Shown here: one piece after another, positions 17,636 through 28,701 of the stretch
Position numbering within the stretch: position 1 is the stretch's first letter
Layout: each line of letters begins with the position of its first letter
Source: Rhodobacteraceae bacterium LMO-JJ12
Lineage (GTDB): Bacteria > Pseudomonadota > Alphaproteobacteria > Rhodobacterales > Rhodobacteraceae
DNA: 64,000 nucleotides
NCBI GenBank assembly: GCA_021555075.1
Contig: JAKGBX010000001.1
Coordinates: 1,674,001-1,738,000, forward strand
Direction of reading: 5' to 3'
Notes under the pieces: generated by a model
Databases searched by the model: none
Seen by the model: the letters and a program-made list of their open reading frames with translations, nothing else
What the model was told of the DNA's origin: nothing
Made by a program: the position numbers and the translations under genes

Positions 17636-19512
17636 AACAGATCAGTGGCATAAACGACTTCGTGGTGAAGTTCGCGAACGTAAACGGCTCTGGATCAGCC
17701 AGCGCCAACCACTTGTTCGCAAAAGCGATTTTTCGTATGGGCATTCCGGTTAGCCCGCGCAATATCTTTCCGTCTAACATCCAGGGGCTGCCGACCTGGT
17801 ATGAGGTGAGGGTCAGTTCCAAAGGCTATCTGGGTCGTCGTGGCGGTGTTGATCTGATGGTAAGTGTCAATCCGCAAAGCATGGAAAAGGATATTGCTGA
17901 TATCGAGCCCGGTGGCTATTTTGTCTATGATTCCACCAAACCCCTCGAGTCGCATCTCAGGCACGACGACATCACTTATTTCGGTATCCCGATGACCGAA
18001 ATTTGCATGCGCGAATTCAAGAACCCGCGGCTCCAGCAACTGCTCAAGAACGTTGTCTATGTCGGGGCGTTGGCGGCACTTTTGAAGATAGATTTCACGA
18101 TCCTCAAGGACTTGCTGAACGATCAGTTCAAGGGCAAGGAAAAGCTGATCTCGTCAAATGCGCATGCGCTTGATCTGGGGTATCAGTTTGCGCTCGAGAC
18201 TTTCAATTGTCCGCTTGCGATCCGGCTGCAAAAGGGCGGAAATGACGCGCCGCATATCCTGGAAAGCAAGCATATCCTGATGAACGGCAACACCGCCGCA
18301 GCGCTGGGTGCTATCTATGGCGGTGCTACGGTCGCGGCATGGTATCCGATCACGCCGTCAACCTCGGTGGTGGATGCTTTTGCGCAATATGCGGAACGGC
18401 TGCGCATCGACGCCGGCACTGGCAAGAAAAATTTTGCCATTGTTCAGGCCGAAGACGAGCTTGCTGCCATCGGCATGGTTGTCGGGGCGAGCTGGAACGG
18501 CGCGCGGGCCTTTACGGCTACCTCTGGCCCCGGTTTGTCGCTGATGAGCGAATTTCTGGGGCTGGCCTATTTCGCCGAAGTGCCGGTGGTACTGATCGAC
18601 GTTCAGCGCTCGGGGCCGTCAACCGGCATGCCCACCCGGTCGCAGCAGTCCGATATACTGGCAGCCGCTTACGCCAGCCACGGTGACACCAAGCAGGTGC
18701 TGCTGTTTCCCGCCACCCCACGTGAATGTTTCGACATGACGGTTCAGGCATTTGACCTTGCGGAACGGTTGCAGACTCCGGTGATCATCATGTCGGATCT
18801 CGATCTCGGGATGAATGACTGGATGTCACCACCGTTGGAATGGGATGACGATTATCAGATGGACCGCGGCAAGGTTCTGGATGCCGAGGCTCTGGACAAG
18901 ACCGAAAAATGGGGGCGCTATTTGGATGTGGATGGCGATGGCATCTGCTATCGCACATTGCCGGGTGCGCATCCTGACAAGGGCGCGTTTTTCACCCGTG
19001 GTTCGTCAAAGAACGAGATGGCGGTCTACTCCGAAAGCGGTGACGACTATGTTCAGAACGTAGACCGGCTGTTGCGCAAGTTTGAAACGGCCAAGAGCCA
19101 TGTGCCGACGCCCAAGACCCATCCACCAATTGCGGTAAAGGCTCCTAAGACCACATTGAAACTCGGGGCGCTGTTTTTCGGCACCTCGGCATCGCCCGCC
19201 TACGAGGCGGTCGAAATGCTGGCGGAGGAAGGGTATCCCATTGACACCATACGTATCCGCGCGTTCCCGTTCCATGAAAGCCTGGACCAGTTCATTCATG
19301 ACCACGATCTGGTTTTCGTCATCGAGCAGAACCGCGACGGGCAAATGCGCAGGCTGGTCATCAATGAATGTGAAATCCCGCCGGGCAAGCTGATCCCGGT
19401 TCTGAACTATTCGGGAACGCCGATCACGGCGCGCAAGATCGCCCGCAAGATCCGTGAAACCCTGAGTACCAAAAGCGCCGATGTCGTTCCGCTGCACCCG
19501 GAGACCGCCTGA
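17632..19512 (+). CDS. korA: 2-oxoacid:acceptor oxidoreductase, fused gamma-alpha subunit (KorA type)
   Basis: A 626-residue protein in which a gamma domain (residues about 1-190, with FANVNGSGSASANHLFAKAI and YEVRVSSKGYLGRRG) is fused to the alpha domain (from NGNTAAALGAIYGG near 220). The alpha part shows YPITPSTSVVDAFA, QAEDELAAIGMVVGASWNGARAF and SDLDLGMNDW. The arrangement is that of aerobic KorA enzymes that act on 2-oxoglutarate, though pyruvate or branched-chain 2-oxoacids cannot be excluded. CoA-dependent oxidative decarboxylation passes electrons to Fe-S clusters. It overlaps its flavoprotein partner upstream and korB downstream (TGATG). Confidence 0.9.
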   Translation: MKQISGINDFVVKFANVNGSGSASANHLFAKAIFRMGIPVSPRNIFPSNIQGLPTWYEVRVSSKGYLGRRGGVDLMVSVNPQSMEKDIADIEPGGYFVYDSTKPLESHLRHDDITYFGIPMTEICMREFKNPRLQQLLKNVVYVGALAALLKIDFTILKDLLNDQFKGKEKLISSNAHALDLGYQFALETFNCPLAIRLQKGGNDAPHILESKHILMNGNTAAALGAIYGGATVAAWYPITPSTSVVDAFAQYAERLRIDAGTGKKNFAIVQAEDELAAIGMVVGASWNGARAFTATSGPGLSLMSEFLGLAYFAEVPVVLIDVQRSGPSTGMPTRSQQSDILAAAYASHGDTKQVLLFPATPRECFDMTVQAFDLAERLQTPVIIMSDLDLGMNDWMSPPLEWDDDYQMDRGKVLDAEALDKTEKWGRYLDVDGDGICYRTLPGAHPDKGAFFTRGSSKNEMAVYSESGDDYVQNVDRLLRKFETAKSHVPTPKTHPPIAVKAPKTTLKLGALFFGTSASPAYEAVEMLAEEGYPIDTIRIRAFPFHESLDQFIHDHDLVFVIEQNRDGQMRRLVINECEIPPGKLIPVLNYSGTPITARKIARKIRETLSTKSADVVPLHPETA

Positions 19513-20561
19513 TGTCTTATATCAAACCAAAGTTCCGCCACCCGAGCCTGCCAAAGAATGCGTTGGGCGTTACCATCGCAGATTATGACGGTGCGATTTC
19601 AACCCTTTGCGCGGGCTGTGGACATGACAGTATTTCGGCAGCAATCCGCAGTGCCTGCTTTTTGTCCTCCATTCCGCCGCACAGGATTGCCAAACTGTCC
19701 GGCATCGGATGCTCCTCGAAGATGCCGACCTATTTTTTGGGCAAGAGCCATGGCTTTAATTCTGTGCACGGGCGAATGCCGTCGGTGGCCACCGGCGCCA
19801 GTCTGGCGAACCGCGAGCTTACTTATATCGGTATCTCCGGTGACGGAGATACGGCCTCGATTGGCATGGGTCAGTTCATTCACCTGATCCGGCGCAATGT
19901 GAATATGACCTATATCGTGGCCAACAATGGCTGTTATGGGCTGACCAAGGGCCAGGACAGTGCAACCGCCGATCTGGGGTCGATCAGCAAGAACGGCGGC
20001 ACCAATCCCTTTGATGGAATCGACCTTGCCAGCCTCGCGCTGTTGCAAGGCGCAAGCTTTGTCGCCCGCAGCTTTTCCGGCGACAAGGAGCAGCTGGAGC
20101 CATTGATCCGCGCCGCCATGGCGCATAATGGCTTCGCGTTTATCGACGTGGTATCTCCCTGCGTGACGTTCAACAATCAGGCCGGTTCAACCAAGAGCTA
20201 TGCCCATACTCGTGAGCATCTGGATGCCATGCCGCTTGATTATGTTCCCTTGCGCGATGAGATCCGCACCCAATACGAACCCGGCACAATCCAGAGTGTG
20301 ACATTGCACGACGGTTCGGTCATCCATCTGCACAAGGCCGGCGCCGATTATCGGACCGATGACCGCAATGCAGCGATTGCTGCGGCCAGAGCCGCACACG
20401 ACGAGGGCCGAATACTGACCGGGCTGTTGTTCCTTGATCCCAATAGCCAGGATCTGAACCAGAACCTCAAACTTGCCAGCAAGCCGCTGAACGCGCTTGG
20501 CAAAGATGAACTGTGCCCGGGGAGCAAGGTTCTGAGCAGCATCAACGAAGGCCTGCGGTAA
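19512..20561 (+). CDS. korB: 2-oxoacid:acceptor oxidoreductase, beta subunit (KorB type)
   Basis: A 349-residue ThDP-binding beta subunit. Cluster ligands are seen in LCAGCGHDSIS and SGIGCSSKMPTYF, and the ThDP/Mg site in GISGDGDTASIGMGQF followed by VANNGCYGLTKGQ. The VHGRMPSVATGASLAN stretch is a KorB hallmark. It starts on the last base of the korA stop. About 260 bases follow before tex with no gene and no clear terminator. Together the three genes give a complete 2-oxoacid oxidoreductase with a built-in flavoprotein in place of a free ferredoxin. Confidence 0.92.
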   Translation: MSYIKPKFRHPSLPKNALGVTIADYDGAISTLCAGCGHDSISAAIRSACFLSSIPPHRIAKLSGIGCSSKMPTYFLGKSHGFNSVHGRMPSVATGASLANRELTYIGISGDGDTASIGMGQFIHLIRRNVNMTYIVANNGCYGLTKGQDSATADLGSISKNGGTNPFDGIDLASLALLQGASFVARSFSGDKEQLEPLIRAAMAHNGFAFIDVVSPCVTFNNQAGSTKSYAHTREHLDAMPLDYVPLRDEIRTQYEPGTIQSVTLHDGSVIHLHKAGADYRTDDRNAAIAAARAAHDEGRILTGLLFLDPNSQDLNQNLKLASKPLNALGKDELCPGSKVLSSINEGLR

Positions 20562-20825
20562 GGCTGTTGGTCTGCATCAGCATTGAGTAATTCGCCTGCC
20601 AAGCCGGTTCGTTTCGATCACTTAGTGTGGTGTCCGGCCCGGCTTTGCAGGAGTCCTGCCAACAAATGCGTGGAAATGCTGCGCCTTCGGCAGAATCGTC
20701 AGAGTATTCCAACCAGAGGCGGGCAGAGTGACTCTGTCCGGTTCCCGCGCGCTAATATCACCTTGGACTTGGCGGCGCCTGATTGCGGGGTTATCACGGT
20801 CGTCTGACCACCTCAGGGAGCCAAA

Positions 20826-23174
20826 ATGACCACCGTTGACGAACGCATCGCCCGAAAAATTGCTGCTGATATCGGCGCACGCGCTGATCAGGTCATTGCC
20901 ACGATCACGTTGTTGGATGGGGGTGATACCGTTCCCTTTGTCGCGCGTTATCGAAAAGAGGCGACCGGCGGGTTGGACGACGCGCAGTTGCGGCGATTGG
21001 CAGAACGGTTAAGCTATCTGCGCGATCTGGAAAAACGGCGGGCCAGCATCCTTGGTGAAATTTCCGGGCAGGGCAAATTGACCGACACGCTGGCCCGTTC
21101 CATTGCTGCCGCTGACACCAAGGCGGTGCTGGAGGATCTCTATCTGCCGTTTAAGCCCAAGCGGCGGACCAAAGCGATGATTGCCCGCGAAAACGGATTG
21201 GAACCACTGTTGCGCAGTATCCTTGCCGAGCGCGCTTTTGATCCGACCGAGTTGGCGCGCGCGTATTTGTGCGACGCTGTGCCAACGCAGAAGGACGCGC
21301 TAACAGGTGCGCGAGATATTCTTGCCGAAGAACTTGGTGAAAATGCGCGGCTTTTGGGGCGTTTGCGCGAGATCATGCAGAAAGAAGCCTTGATTACTGC
21401 GCGAGTTATCGCGGGCAAAGAAGAGATCGGGGTGAAATTCTCGGACTATTTCGACCACAGTGAAAAGTGGGCGACGATCCCATCGCACCGTGCACTTGCC
21501 ATCCTGCGGGCCTCGAAAGAGGAAATCGTGACAATAGATATAGGCCCTGAACCAGAGACAGGGCGCGCGCGCATCATCGCCATAATTGCTGCAGAGATCG
21601 GGATATCCGGGCAGGCTCCGGGTGATCTGTGGTTGCAAGAGGCCGCCGCGTGGACCTGGAAGGTCAAACTGAGCCTGTCGATGTTTATCGACCTGATGAC
21701 CGAAATGCGCCGCCGTGCCCATGATGGCGCGATTGATGTGTTTGCCCGCAATTTGCGCGATCTGCTGCTGGCCGCTCCCGCAGGTGCGCGCGCGACGCTG
21801 GGGCTTGATCCAGGTATTCGGACTGGCTGTAAGATTGCTGTCGTCGATGAGACAGGCAAGCTACTGGATACCGCGACGATCTATCCCTTTCAGCCGCGTA
21901 ATGATCTGCGGGGTGCCGAAGAAAAGCTGCTTCAGCTGATTGACCGCCACGGCATTGCCCTGATCGCCATTGGCAACGGGACGGCCAGCCGCGAATCCGA
22001 ACGGCTTGTCTCTGATGTTATCAAGCGTCTGCCCAAAGGTGCAGCGCGCCCCACGCCGGTTATCGTGTCAGAAGCTGGAGCCTCAGTCTATTCTGCGTCT
22101 GAACTTGCCTCGAATGAGTTTCCCGACATTGATGTTTCGCTGCGCGGGGCCGTTTCGATTGCACGTCGGTTGCAAGACCCTCTGGCAGAATTGGTCAAGA
22201 TCGAGCCGCAGGCCATCGGTGTCGGCCAATACCAGCACGACGTCGATCAGCGCCGCCTGGCGCAATCTCTTGCGGCGGTGGTCGAAGATGCGGTGAACGC
22301 CGTAGGGGTCAATCTGAACATGGCTTCGGCGCCACTTCTGTCGCATATCGCGGGCCTGGGGCCGTCTTTGGCCCAGTCGATTGTCGCGCACCGCGATGCG
22401 AATGGCGCCTTTGCCACACGAAGGGCGCTGCTCAAAGTACCTGGTCTGGGGCCAAAGGCCTATCAACAAAGCGCCGGCTTCTTGCGCATTACCGATGGCA
22501 GTGAGCCGCTGGACGCCTCATCTGTGCACCCCGAGGCTTATGGGGTCGCGCGCAAGATCGTGCAGGCTTGCGGGCGCGACATACGCGAGATCATGGGCAA
22601 CGGCGGCGCGCTGGCAGATCTGCGGGCAGAGCAGTTTGTCGATGACAATTTTGGCCTGCCGACCGTGCGCGATATCCTTGCCGAATTGGAAAAACCGGGA
22701 CGCGATCCGCGTCCGACCTTCAAAACCGCCAGTTTCGCCGAAGGCGTCGAGAATATTACCGATCTCAAGCCGGGCATGTCGCTGGAAGGTACCGTGACGA
22801 ATGTCGCCGCGTTCGGTGCTTTCGTCGATATCGGCGTGCATCAGGACGGGTTGGTGCATGTGAGCGAACTGGCCGATCGTTTTGTGAAAGACCCGCATGA
22901 GGTTGTCAAAACCGGCGACGTGGTTCGTGTTCGGGTGGTGGAGGTCGATGTGGCACGCAAACGCATTGGTCTGAGCATGCGCAAAGACGGTGGTGACGCA
23001 GCTTCAAAAAATACGCGGGCCCCAGCAAAACCAAAACCCGACCGTAGCCCCCGAACCACGCCAGCGCCACGAACGACAGGTGGCAAAGAAGGTGCCCTCG
23101 GGTCTGCGCTGGCGGAAGCGTTGCAGCGTTCAAGCGCCCCTGAAAAGGGCGGGTCGAAAACGCCCAAGCGCTGA
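20826..23174 (+). CDS. tex: Tex-family RNA-binding transcription accessory protein
   Basis: A 782-residue Tex protein of standard length. In order: N-terminal helical domain ([16 protein letters not shown] near 40), YqgF/RNase-H-like domain ([17 protein letters not shown] near residue 328), helix-hairpin-helix region ([17 protein letters not shown] and [19 protein letters not shown]), and an S1 RNA-binding domain ([21 protein letters not shown] through RKRIGLSMR, about 645-715). The last 60 residues are a basic, proline-rich tail that varies among homologues. It is a cytoplasmic nucleic-acid-binding protein linked to transcription. It stands as a single gene with the site AGGGAG before the ATG. 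Confidence 0.95.
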   Translation: MTTVDERIARKIAADIGARADQVIATITLLDGGDTVPFVARYRKEATGGLDDAQLRRLAERLSYLRDLEKRRASILGEISGQGKLTDTLARSIAAADTKAVLEDLYLPFKPKRRTKAMIARENGLEPLLRSILAERAFDPTELARAYLCDAVPTQKDALTGARDILAEELGENARLLGRLREIMQKEALITARVIAGKEEIGVKFSDYFDHSEKWATIPSHRALAILRASKEEIVTIDIGPEPETGRARIIAIIAAEIGISGQAPGDLWLQEAAAWTWKVKLSLSMFIDLMTEMRRRAHDGAIDVFARNLRDLLLAAPAGARATLGLDPGIRTGCKIAVVDETGKLLDTATIYPFQPRNDLRGAEEKLLQLIDRHGIALIAIGNGTASRESERLVSDVIKRLPKGAARPTPVIVSEAGASVYSASELASNEFPDIDVSLRGAVSIARRLQDPLAELVKIEPQAIGVGQYQHDVDQRRLAQSLAAVVEDAVNAVGVNLNMASAPLLSHIAGLGPSLAQSIVAHRDANGAFATRRALLKVPGLGPKAYQQSAGFLRITDGSEPLDASSVHPEAYGVARKIVQACGRDIREIMGNGGALADLRAEQFVDDNFGLPTVRDILAELEKPGRDPRPTFKTASFAEGVENITDLKPGMSLEGTVTNVAAFGAFVDIGVHQDGLVHVSELADRFVKDPHEVVKTGDVVRVRVVEVDVARKRIGLSMRKDGGDAASKNTRAPAKPKPDRSPRTTPAPRTTGGKEGALGSALAEALQRSSAPEKGGSKTPKR

Positions 23175-23280
23175 ACAACACTGGCAGAAATGTCCGCACT
23201 GGCCCACTATGTGATTAAGGAAGTACCACTATATTGCGTTGCGGATTATGCCTGCAGGGACAAGGGGAGATTGAACAATA

Positions 23281-23439
23281 ATGAATGAAATCAACAGTGA
23301 ACAGGCGCAGACAAGCTGGCGCCCCGACCGTCTGGAACGTCTTGGGCAACTTGAGCGCCAGAAGAAGGGGGTGATCGAGGCGGCGCTGTTGTGTCTTGTC
23401 GCTGCGGCGAAACGAGCAGGAGGCAAGACACATGTCTGA
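23281..23439 (+). CDS. Small ORF overlapping the acetate kinase start
   Basis: A 52-codon frame starts at ATG 23281 behind an AGGGGAG sequence about 12 bases upstream and ends at TGA 23437-23439, overlapping the first 8 bases of ackA in another frame. The product is mostly charged and helical (RLERLGQLERQKKGVIEAALLCLVAAAKRAGG). I recognise no family. The overlap suggests translational coupling with ackA; it could equally be a leader peptide or a chance frame, as the AGGAGG site of ackA lies inside it. Confidence 0.45.
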   Translation: MNEINSEQAQTSWRPDRLERLGQLERQKKGVIEAALLCLVAAAKRAGGKTHV

Positions 23440-24631
23440 CCAGTTGGTTGTAACCTTCAATGCGGGATCATCGAGCCTACGCTGTGCCGTTTATCGGCTT
23501 TCGGACGATGGACCGCTTCAGATCCGCAATCTCAGCATTCGCGGCTTGCCCGACAACATGATACTGACCGAAAAGGACCCGGCCACGGGCGCGCGGACGG
23601 AAACCGATCTGGGCACCCCTGACAGCGCCGAGAGTGCCCACCCCGAAGCGTTGAAGCATATGTTTGCGCGGCTGGACGGGCTGTCGGGTCTCGGCAAAAT
23701 CTGCGCGTTTTCGCACCGGGTTGTCCATGGCGGGCCCAACCATGCGGCGCCGGTTCAGGTCGACGACGATTTGGTGGATTGGCTTATGAAGCTGCAACCG
23801 TTGGCGCCCAGCCATCAGGCACACAATCTTCGCCCGATGCAAAGGATCAAGGAGCATTTTCCCGACGTCCCGCAAGTGGCGTGTTTTGATACCGCGTTTC
23901 ATCGGACACAGCCGCGTCTTGCGCAGATTTTCGGCTTGCCGCGCGAACTGACCGATGACGGTGTGCTGCGCTACGGGTTTCATGGGCTGTCCTATGACTA
24001 TATCGCGCACGAACTCAAACGCAGCGATCCAGATCTCGCGGCGAAGCGGATCATCGTGGCGCATCTGGGGCGGGGCGTCAGCATGTGTGCCATGAAGAAC
24101 GGACAGAGCATCGCCACGACGATGGGTCTGACCGCGCTGGACGGTCTGCCGATGGGGCGGCGTAGTGGCGGGCTTGACCCCGGCGTCGTGTTGCATCTGA
24201 TTATTGATCGCGGCTATAGCGCCGAGGAGGTGCGCGAAATGCTTTATGACCGCTCGGGGCTTTTGGGGGTGTCGGGGATCAGCGGTGAAATGAACGACCT
24301 GCTTGCCAGCGGTCGTGCCGAAGCCGCCGAAGCGGTGGATTTCTTCGTCTATCAATGCGGTCGGCACTTTGGGTCTCTTGCTGCGGCATTGGGTGGAGTC
24401 GACGGTGTGATTCTGACCGGTGGCATGGGTGAACATATTGCGCCATTGCGCGCGCGGTTGGTTCAGCAATTGGGATGGCTGGGGGCAGATCTGGACGACG
24501 CGGCAAATCAACTGGGCGGGCCATATCTGACCACGAAGACCAGCCGTCTGCCCGTTCTGGCACTGCCCACGGACGAAGAGCGGGTTCTGGCACGAAGTGC
24601 TTATGAGTTGCTGGCAAATTCAGAGGCGTAG
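23432..24631 (+). CDS. ackA: Acetate/propionate kinase (AckA family)
   Basis: A 399-residue kinase starting at ATG 23432 with an AGGAGG site 9 bases upstream. The ASKHA-type motifs of acetate kinases are all present: VVTFNAGSSSLRC at the N-terminus, SHRVVHGG (about 92), RYGFHGLSYDYIA, VAHLGRGVSMCAMKNG and GLPMGRRSGGLDPG (phosphate and acetate site), and VDGVILTGGMGEH near the C-terminus. It interconverts acyl phosphate and ADP with the acid and ATP. No phosphotransacetylase gene is adjacent, so whether it produces ATP from acetyl or propionyl phosphate is open. Confidence 0.92.
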   Translation: MSDQLVVTFNAGSSSLRCAVYRLSDDGPLQIRNLSIRGLPDNMILTEKDPATGARTETDLGTPDSAESAHPEALKHMFARLDGLSGLGKICAFSHRVVHGGPNHAAPVQVDDDLVDWLMKLQPLAPSHQAHNLRPMQRIKEHFPDVPQVACFDTAFHRTQPRLAQIFGLPRELTDDGVLRYGFHGLSYDYIAHELKRSDPDLAAKRIIVAHLGRGVSMCAMKNGQSIATTMGLTALDGLPMGRRSGGLDPGVVLHLIIDRGYSAEEVREMLYDRSGLLGVSGISGEMNDLLASGRAEAAEAVDFFVYQCGRHFGSLAAALGGVDGVILTGGMGEHIAPLRARLVQQLGWLGADLDDAANQLGGPYLTTKTSRLPVLALPTDEERVLARSAYELLANSEA

Positions 24632-24659
24632 ATAGATCCTGAACCCGGACCGGGGGGAC

Positions 24660-24710
24660 GAATTCGTCTGCGCGTTGTTGGCCTGCGCACAATTCCTGCG
24701 TTGGGGTTTT
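24660..24710. terminator. Possible terminator between the convergent ackA and phasin genes
   Basis: Nested complementary segments GAATT/AATTC (24660-24664, 24691-24695) and TGCGC/GCGCA (24669-24673, 24685-24689) can form an interrupted hairpin, and a run of six T follows at 24705-24710. It would end ackA transcription. The stem is imperfect. Confidence 0.3.
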
Positions 24711-24744
24711 TTGCCTGTCCAGAAACACCCACCTGATTTATCGG

Positions 24745-25176
24745 TCAGACCGGTGTGGATTTGCTGGTTTTTGCCGACTTCTGCGTGGCCTCGGCCGTTT
24801 CTTCGATTGCCTCGACCTCGTTTTGAACAAACGCGCCTGTGCAATTCGTCATCATTTCTGTGCAAGCCTTGGCATCTTCTGCCAGACGTTCCATCGAATG
24901 GGTCTGCCATTCGGTGATTTTCTTGATTGCGCCCGCCGGATCTGTCTGACCTTCTGACAGGATTTTTCGACCAGCTTCGATCATGGAACGTGTTGCTTCT
25001 TGACGGCGCTGAAACCAGTTCGACGAGAATTTCTCCATTTCACCGAGAAAACGCTCTTGTGCCTGCAGGAAGTGCTTTGCCTGCGGCGCTAAGAAACGCG
25101 GAATTGCGCTAAATTCAACCTGAGCGGCATTTAGGGCATCGACTTCCGAAGGCTTCATGTTTTCGCGATTTGCCAT
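24745..25176 (-). CDS. Phasin-family protein
   Basis: A 143-residue amphipathic, almost wholly helical protein. NAAQVEFSAIPRFLAPQAKHFLQAQERFLGEMEKF and the heptad-like middle part match phasins, which coat polyhydroxyalkanoate granules and regulate their number. The C-terminal TAEATQKSAKTSKSTP tail is low complexity. An AAGGAA site precedes the ATG at 25174-25176. A near-consensus Fnr-type box lies 63 bases upstream and is well placed for activation of this gene. No PHA synthase is nearby. Confidence 0.85.
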   Translation of the reverse strand: MANRENMKPSEVDALNAAQVEFSAIPRFLAPQAKHFLQAQERFLGEMEKFSSNWFQRRQEATRSMIEAGRKILSEGQTDPAGAIKKITEWQTHSMERLAEDAKACTEMMTNCTGAFVQNEVEAIEETAEATQKSAKTSKSTPV

Positions 25177-25545
25177 ACTGAGTTCCTTTTCGATTCAGCT
25201 TCTATGGCTCACTATCGGGCAAATCCGGGGCATTTGCATTGACCCGGATCAATACCATCGCAAATACCGCGCGATGTCTAAACCGTCTCAGATGGTTTGA
25301 CCGGACATAATTGGGGCTGATGTTGTCGTGTCGTGTCGCGCCGTATCGCTGAGCCATTTTTCTGAATCGTTAACGTCGGTTAATGCGAAGCCTCGCAACA
25401 TCGCTCAGAATTGACAGACAACTTGACTGCGGATTTGATCGAAGGGCGATGGCCCGGCGCGATCCGGCGGTTTGAAGGCGTTCCGTCAGTCTCTCACGAG
25501 ACGGTTGGAACCCGGTGCCACGCGATAATGTATTGGAGATGATCA
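25177..25545. other. Divergent promoter region between phasin and the N-ATPase operon
   Basis: No gene is present. It holds the promoters of the minus-strand phasin and the plus-strand dehydrogenase-ATPase operon. The only clear signal is the Fnr-type box at 25239-25252. Its centre is about 70 bases from the phasin start but 300 bases from the dehydrogenase start. Confidence 0.7.
25239..25252. promoter_or_regulatory. Fnr/Crp-type box TTGAC-N4-ATCAA
   Basis: TTGACCCGGATCAA differs at one position from the consensus TTGAT-N4-ATCAA used by Fnr, FixK and Dnr proteins. The reading toward the phasin gene (TTGATCCGGGTCAA) would put a class-II start about 30 bases before the phasin ATG. It suggests oxygen- or nitric-oxide-linked control of the phasin, perhaps also of the ATPase operon. 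Confidence 0.65.
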
Positions 25546-26316
25546 ATGAAACGTTTGAAAGACAAGATTGCACTTATCACTGGCGGCGCGGCGGGAATTG
25601 GTCTGGAAACGGCACGCCTGTTTCTCGCCGAGGGTGCGAAGGTTGCTCTGGTCGATCTTAACAAGAACGATCTGCAAAAGGCATCTGCCGATCTCGGTAA
25701 GGGGGATGATGTCTTGACCATCACCGCCGACGTGTCCTCAGCCGAGGATGTTGCCCGCTATGTCGAGGCCACGGTTGAGCGGTTCGGGCGCATCGATGTT
25801 TTCTTCAACAATGCCGGTATTGAGGGCAAGGTTGCCCCGCTGGTCGATCAGGATATCGCGGATTTCGACCGGGTGATCGCGGTGAACGTGCGCGGGGCTT
25901 TCCTTGGGTTGCAGCATGTTTTGCCGGTGATGATGCGCCAGAAATCGGGCAGCGTGATCAACATGTCGTCGATTGCGGGGCTGCAGGGCAGTCCGAACGT
26001 CGCGCCTTACATTACCTCGAAACACGCCGTAGTCGGTATGACCCGCGCCGCCGCGATCGAAGCTGCTGGCGCAAATGTGCGTGTAAATTCGGTGCATCCG
26101 TCGCCAGTTAACACCCGAATGATGCGTTCGCTGGAAGATGGGTTCAGCCCCGGCCATGCCCAAGAGGTAAAGAAACAGCTTGAGACAACGATACCTCTTG
26201 CGCGCTATGGCGAAACTCTGGACGTCGCCAATCTGGTGCTGTTTCTCGCCTCGGATGAGGCGGGTTTCATCACGGGCGGACAATATCCCGTCGATGGTGG
26301 CATGAGCGCCGGATAA
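25546..26316 (+). CDS. Short-chain dehydrogenase/reductase
   Basis: A 256-residue classical SDR. The cofactor motif TGGAAGIGLETA (residues about 12-23) is followed by an acidic residue in VALVDLNK, which favours NAD(H). NNAGIEG, the Ser in MSSIAGLQG, and YITSK (catalytic Tyr and Lys) complete the active site, and VDGGMSAG ends the protein as in many cyclases and dehydrogenases. Only 3 bases separate its stop from the atpD start, so it is the first gene of the ATPase operon. A dehydrogenase is not a normal part of that operon; the substrate is unknown. Confidence 0.9.
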   Translation: MKRLKDKIALITGGAAGIGLETARLFLAEGAKVALVDLNKNDLQKASADLGKGDDVLTITADVSSAEDVARYVEATVERFGRIDVFFNNAGIEGKVAPLVDQDIADFDRVIAVNVRGAFLGLQHVLPVMMRQKSGSVINMSSIAGLQGSPNVAPYITSKHAVVGMTRAAAIEAAGANVRVNSVHPSPVNTRMMRSLEDGFSPGHAQEVKKQLETTIPLARYGETLDVANLVLFLASDEAGFITGGQYPVDGGMSAG

Positions 26317-28114
<1,798 letters not shown>

Positions 28115-28118
<4 letters not shown>

Positions 28119-28399
28119 GCGAAAAACGAAACAACCAGGCCGAGGAGATCGGGCGCGGCGCTGCCCGCAAGAAGGCGGCGCGCGACCATCCGGGGCCAAG
28201 CCCGCTGCGTGGCATCAGCACTTTCGGAATGGTCGGCTGGTCAGTTGCTGTGCCGACGGTGGGTGGGGCTTTCCTTGGGCTATGGCTGGAGCGGGCATAT
28301 CCGCAGAGCTTTTCGTGGACCATCGCGTTGATCCTGGGCGGGGTGGCGATTGGCGTGATGATTGCCTGGGTCTGGATCGACAAGGAGAAGGGCGGATGA
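28115..28399 (+). CDS. atpQ: N-ATPase subunit AtpQ (AtpI/AtpZ-like membrane protein)
   Basis: A 94-residue protein with a charged N-terminal third and two membrane helices (about 38-58 and 67-88). It occupies the atpQ position, overlaps atpC and atpR by ATGA, and resembles AtpZ/AtpI proteins by size and topology. Related proteins assist rotor-ring assembly or Mg uptake; the role in N-ATPases is unproved. Confidence 0.8.
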
Positions 28400-28701
28400 T
28401 TATTGAAATCGACTGGACTGCTTTTGTATTTGGAGCGGGGGCGGGTTTGGTGGTGGGAACGCTGTTTTTCGCCGGGCTGGCCCTGGGCATGCGGCTGGCA
28501 TTGCGGGTAGCGCGACCGATGGCTGTTTTGCTGCCAAGTTCGGTCATCCGGATTGCGCTGCTGCTTGCAGCGGGTTGGTGGATCGCGGGGCAAGGCGCCA
28601 CGGCGCTGGCAGGTTTCGCGTTGGCATTTATTGCGTTGCGCTTTGTTCTGCTCGCGTCTCTTAGGCCGAAGACTGTCGAAAGGAGTGCGCTATGGAGCTG
28701 A
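28396..28701 (+). CDS. atpR: N-ATPase subunit AtpR
   Basis: A 101-residue membrane protein with three predicted helices, starting at ATG 28396 (ATGA with atpQ). The RPMAVLLPSSVIRIALLLAAGWW region with a conserved arginine between helices is typical for AtpR. The N-ATPase literature proposes that AtpQ and AtpR form a membrane subcomplex for Ca or Mg ions, or help c-ring assembly. It overlaps atpB by 10 bases. Confidence 0.82.
   Translation: MIIEIDWTAFVFGAGAGLVVGTLFFAGLALGMRLALRVARPMAVLLPSSVIRIALLLAAGWWIAGQGATALAGFALAFIALRFVLLASLRPKTVERSALWS

Noticed and set aside
23477-24511. A 344-codon minus-strand frame opposite acetate kinase
   Set aside because: Acetate kinase motifs on the plus strand are complete; the antisense frame has low-quality composition rich in His, Arg and Gln.
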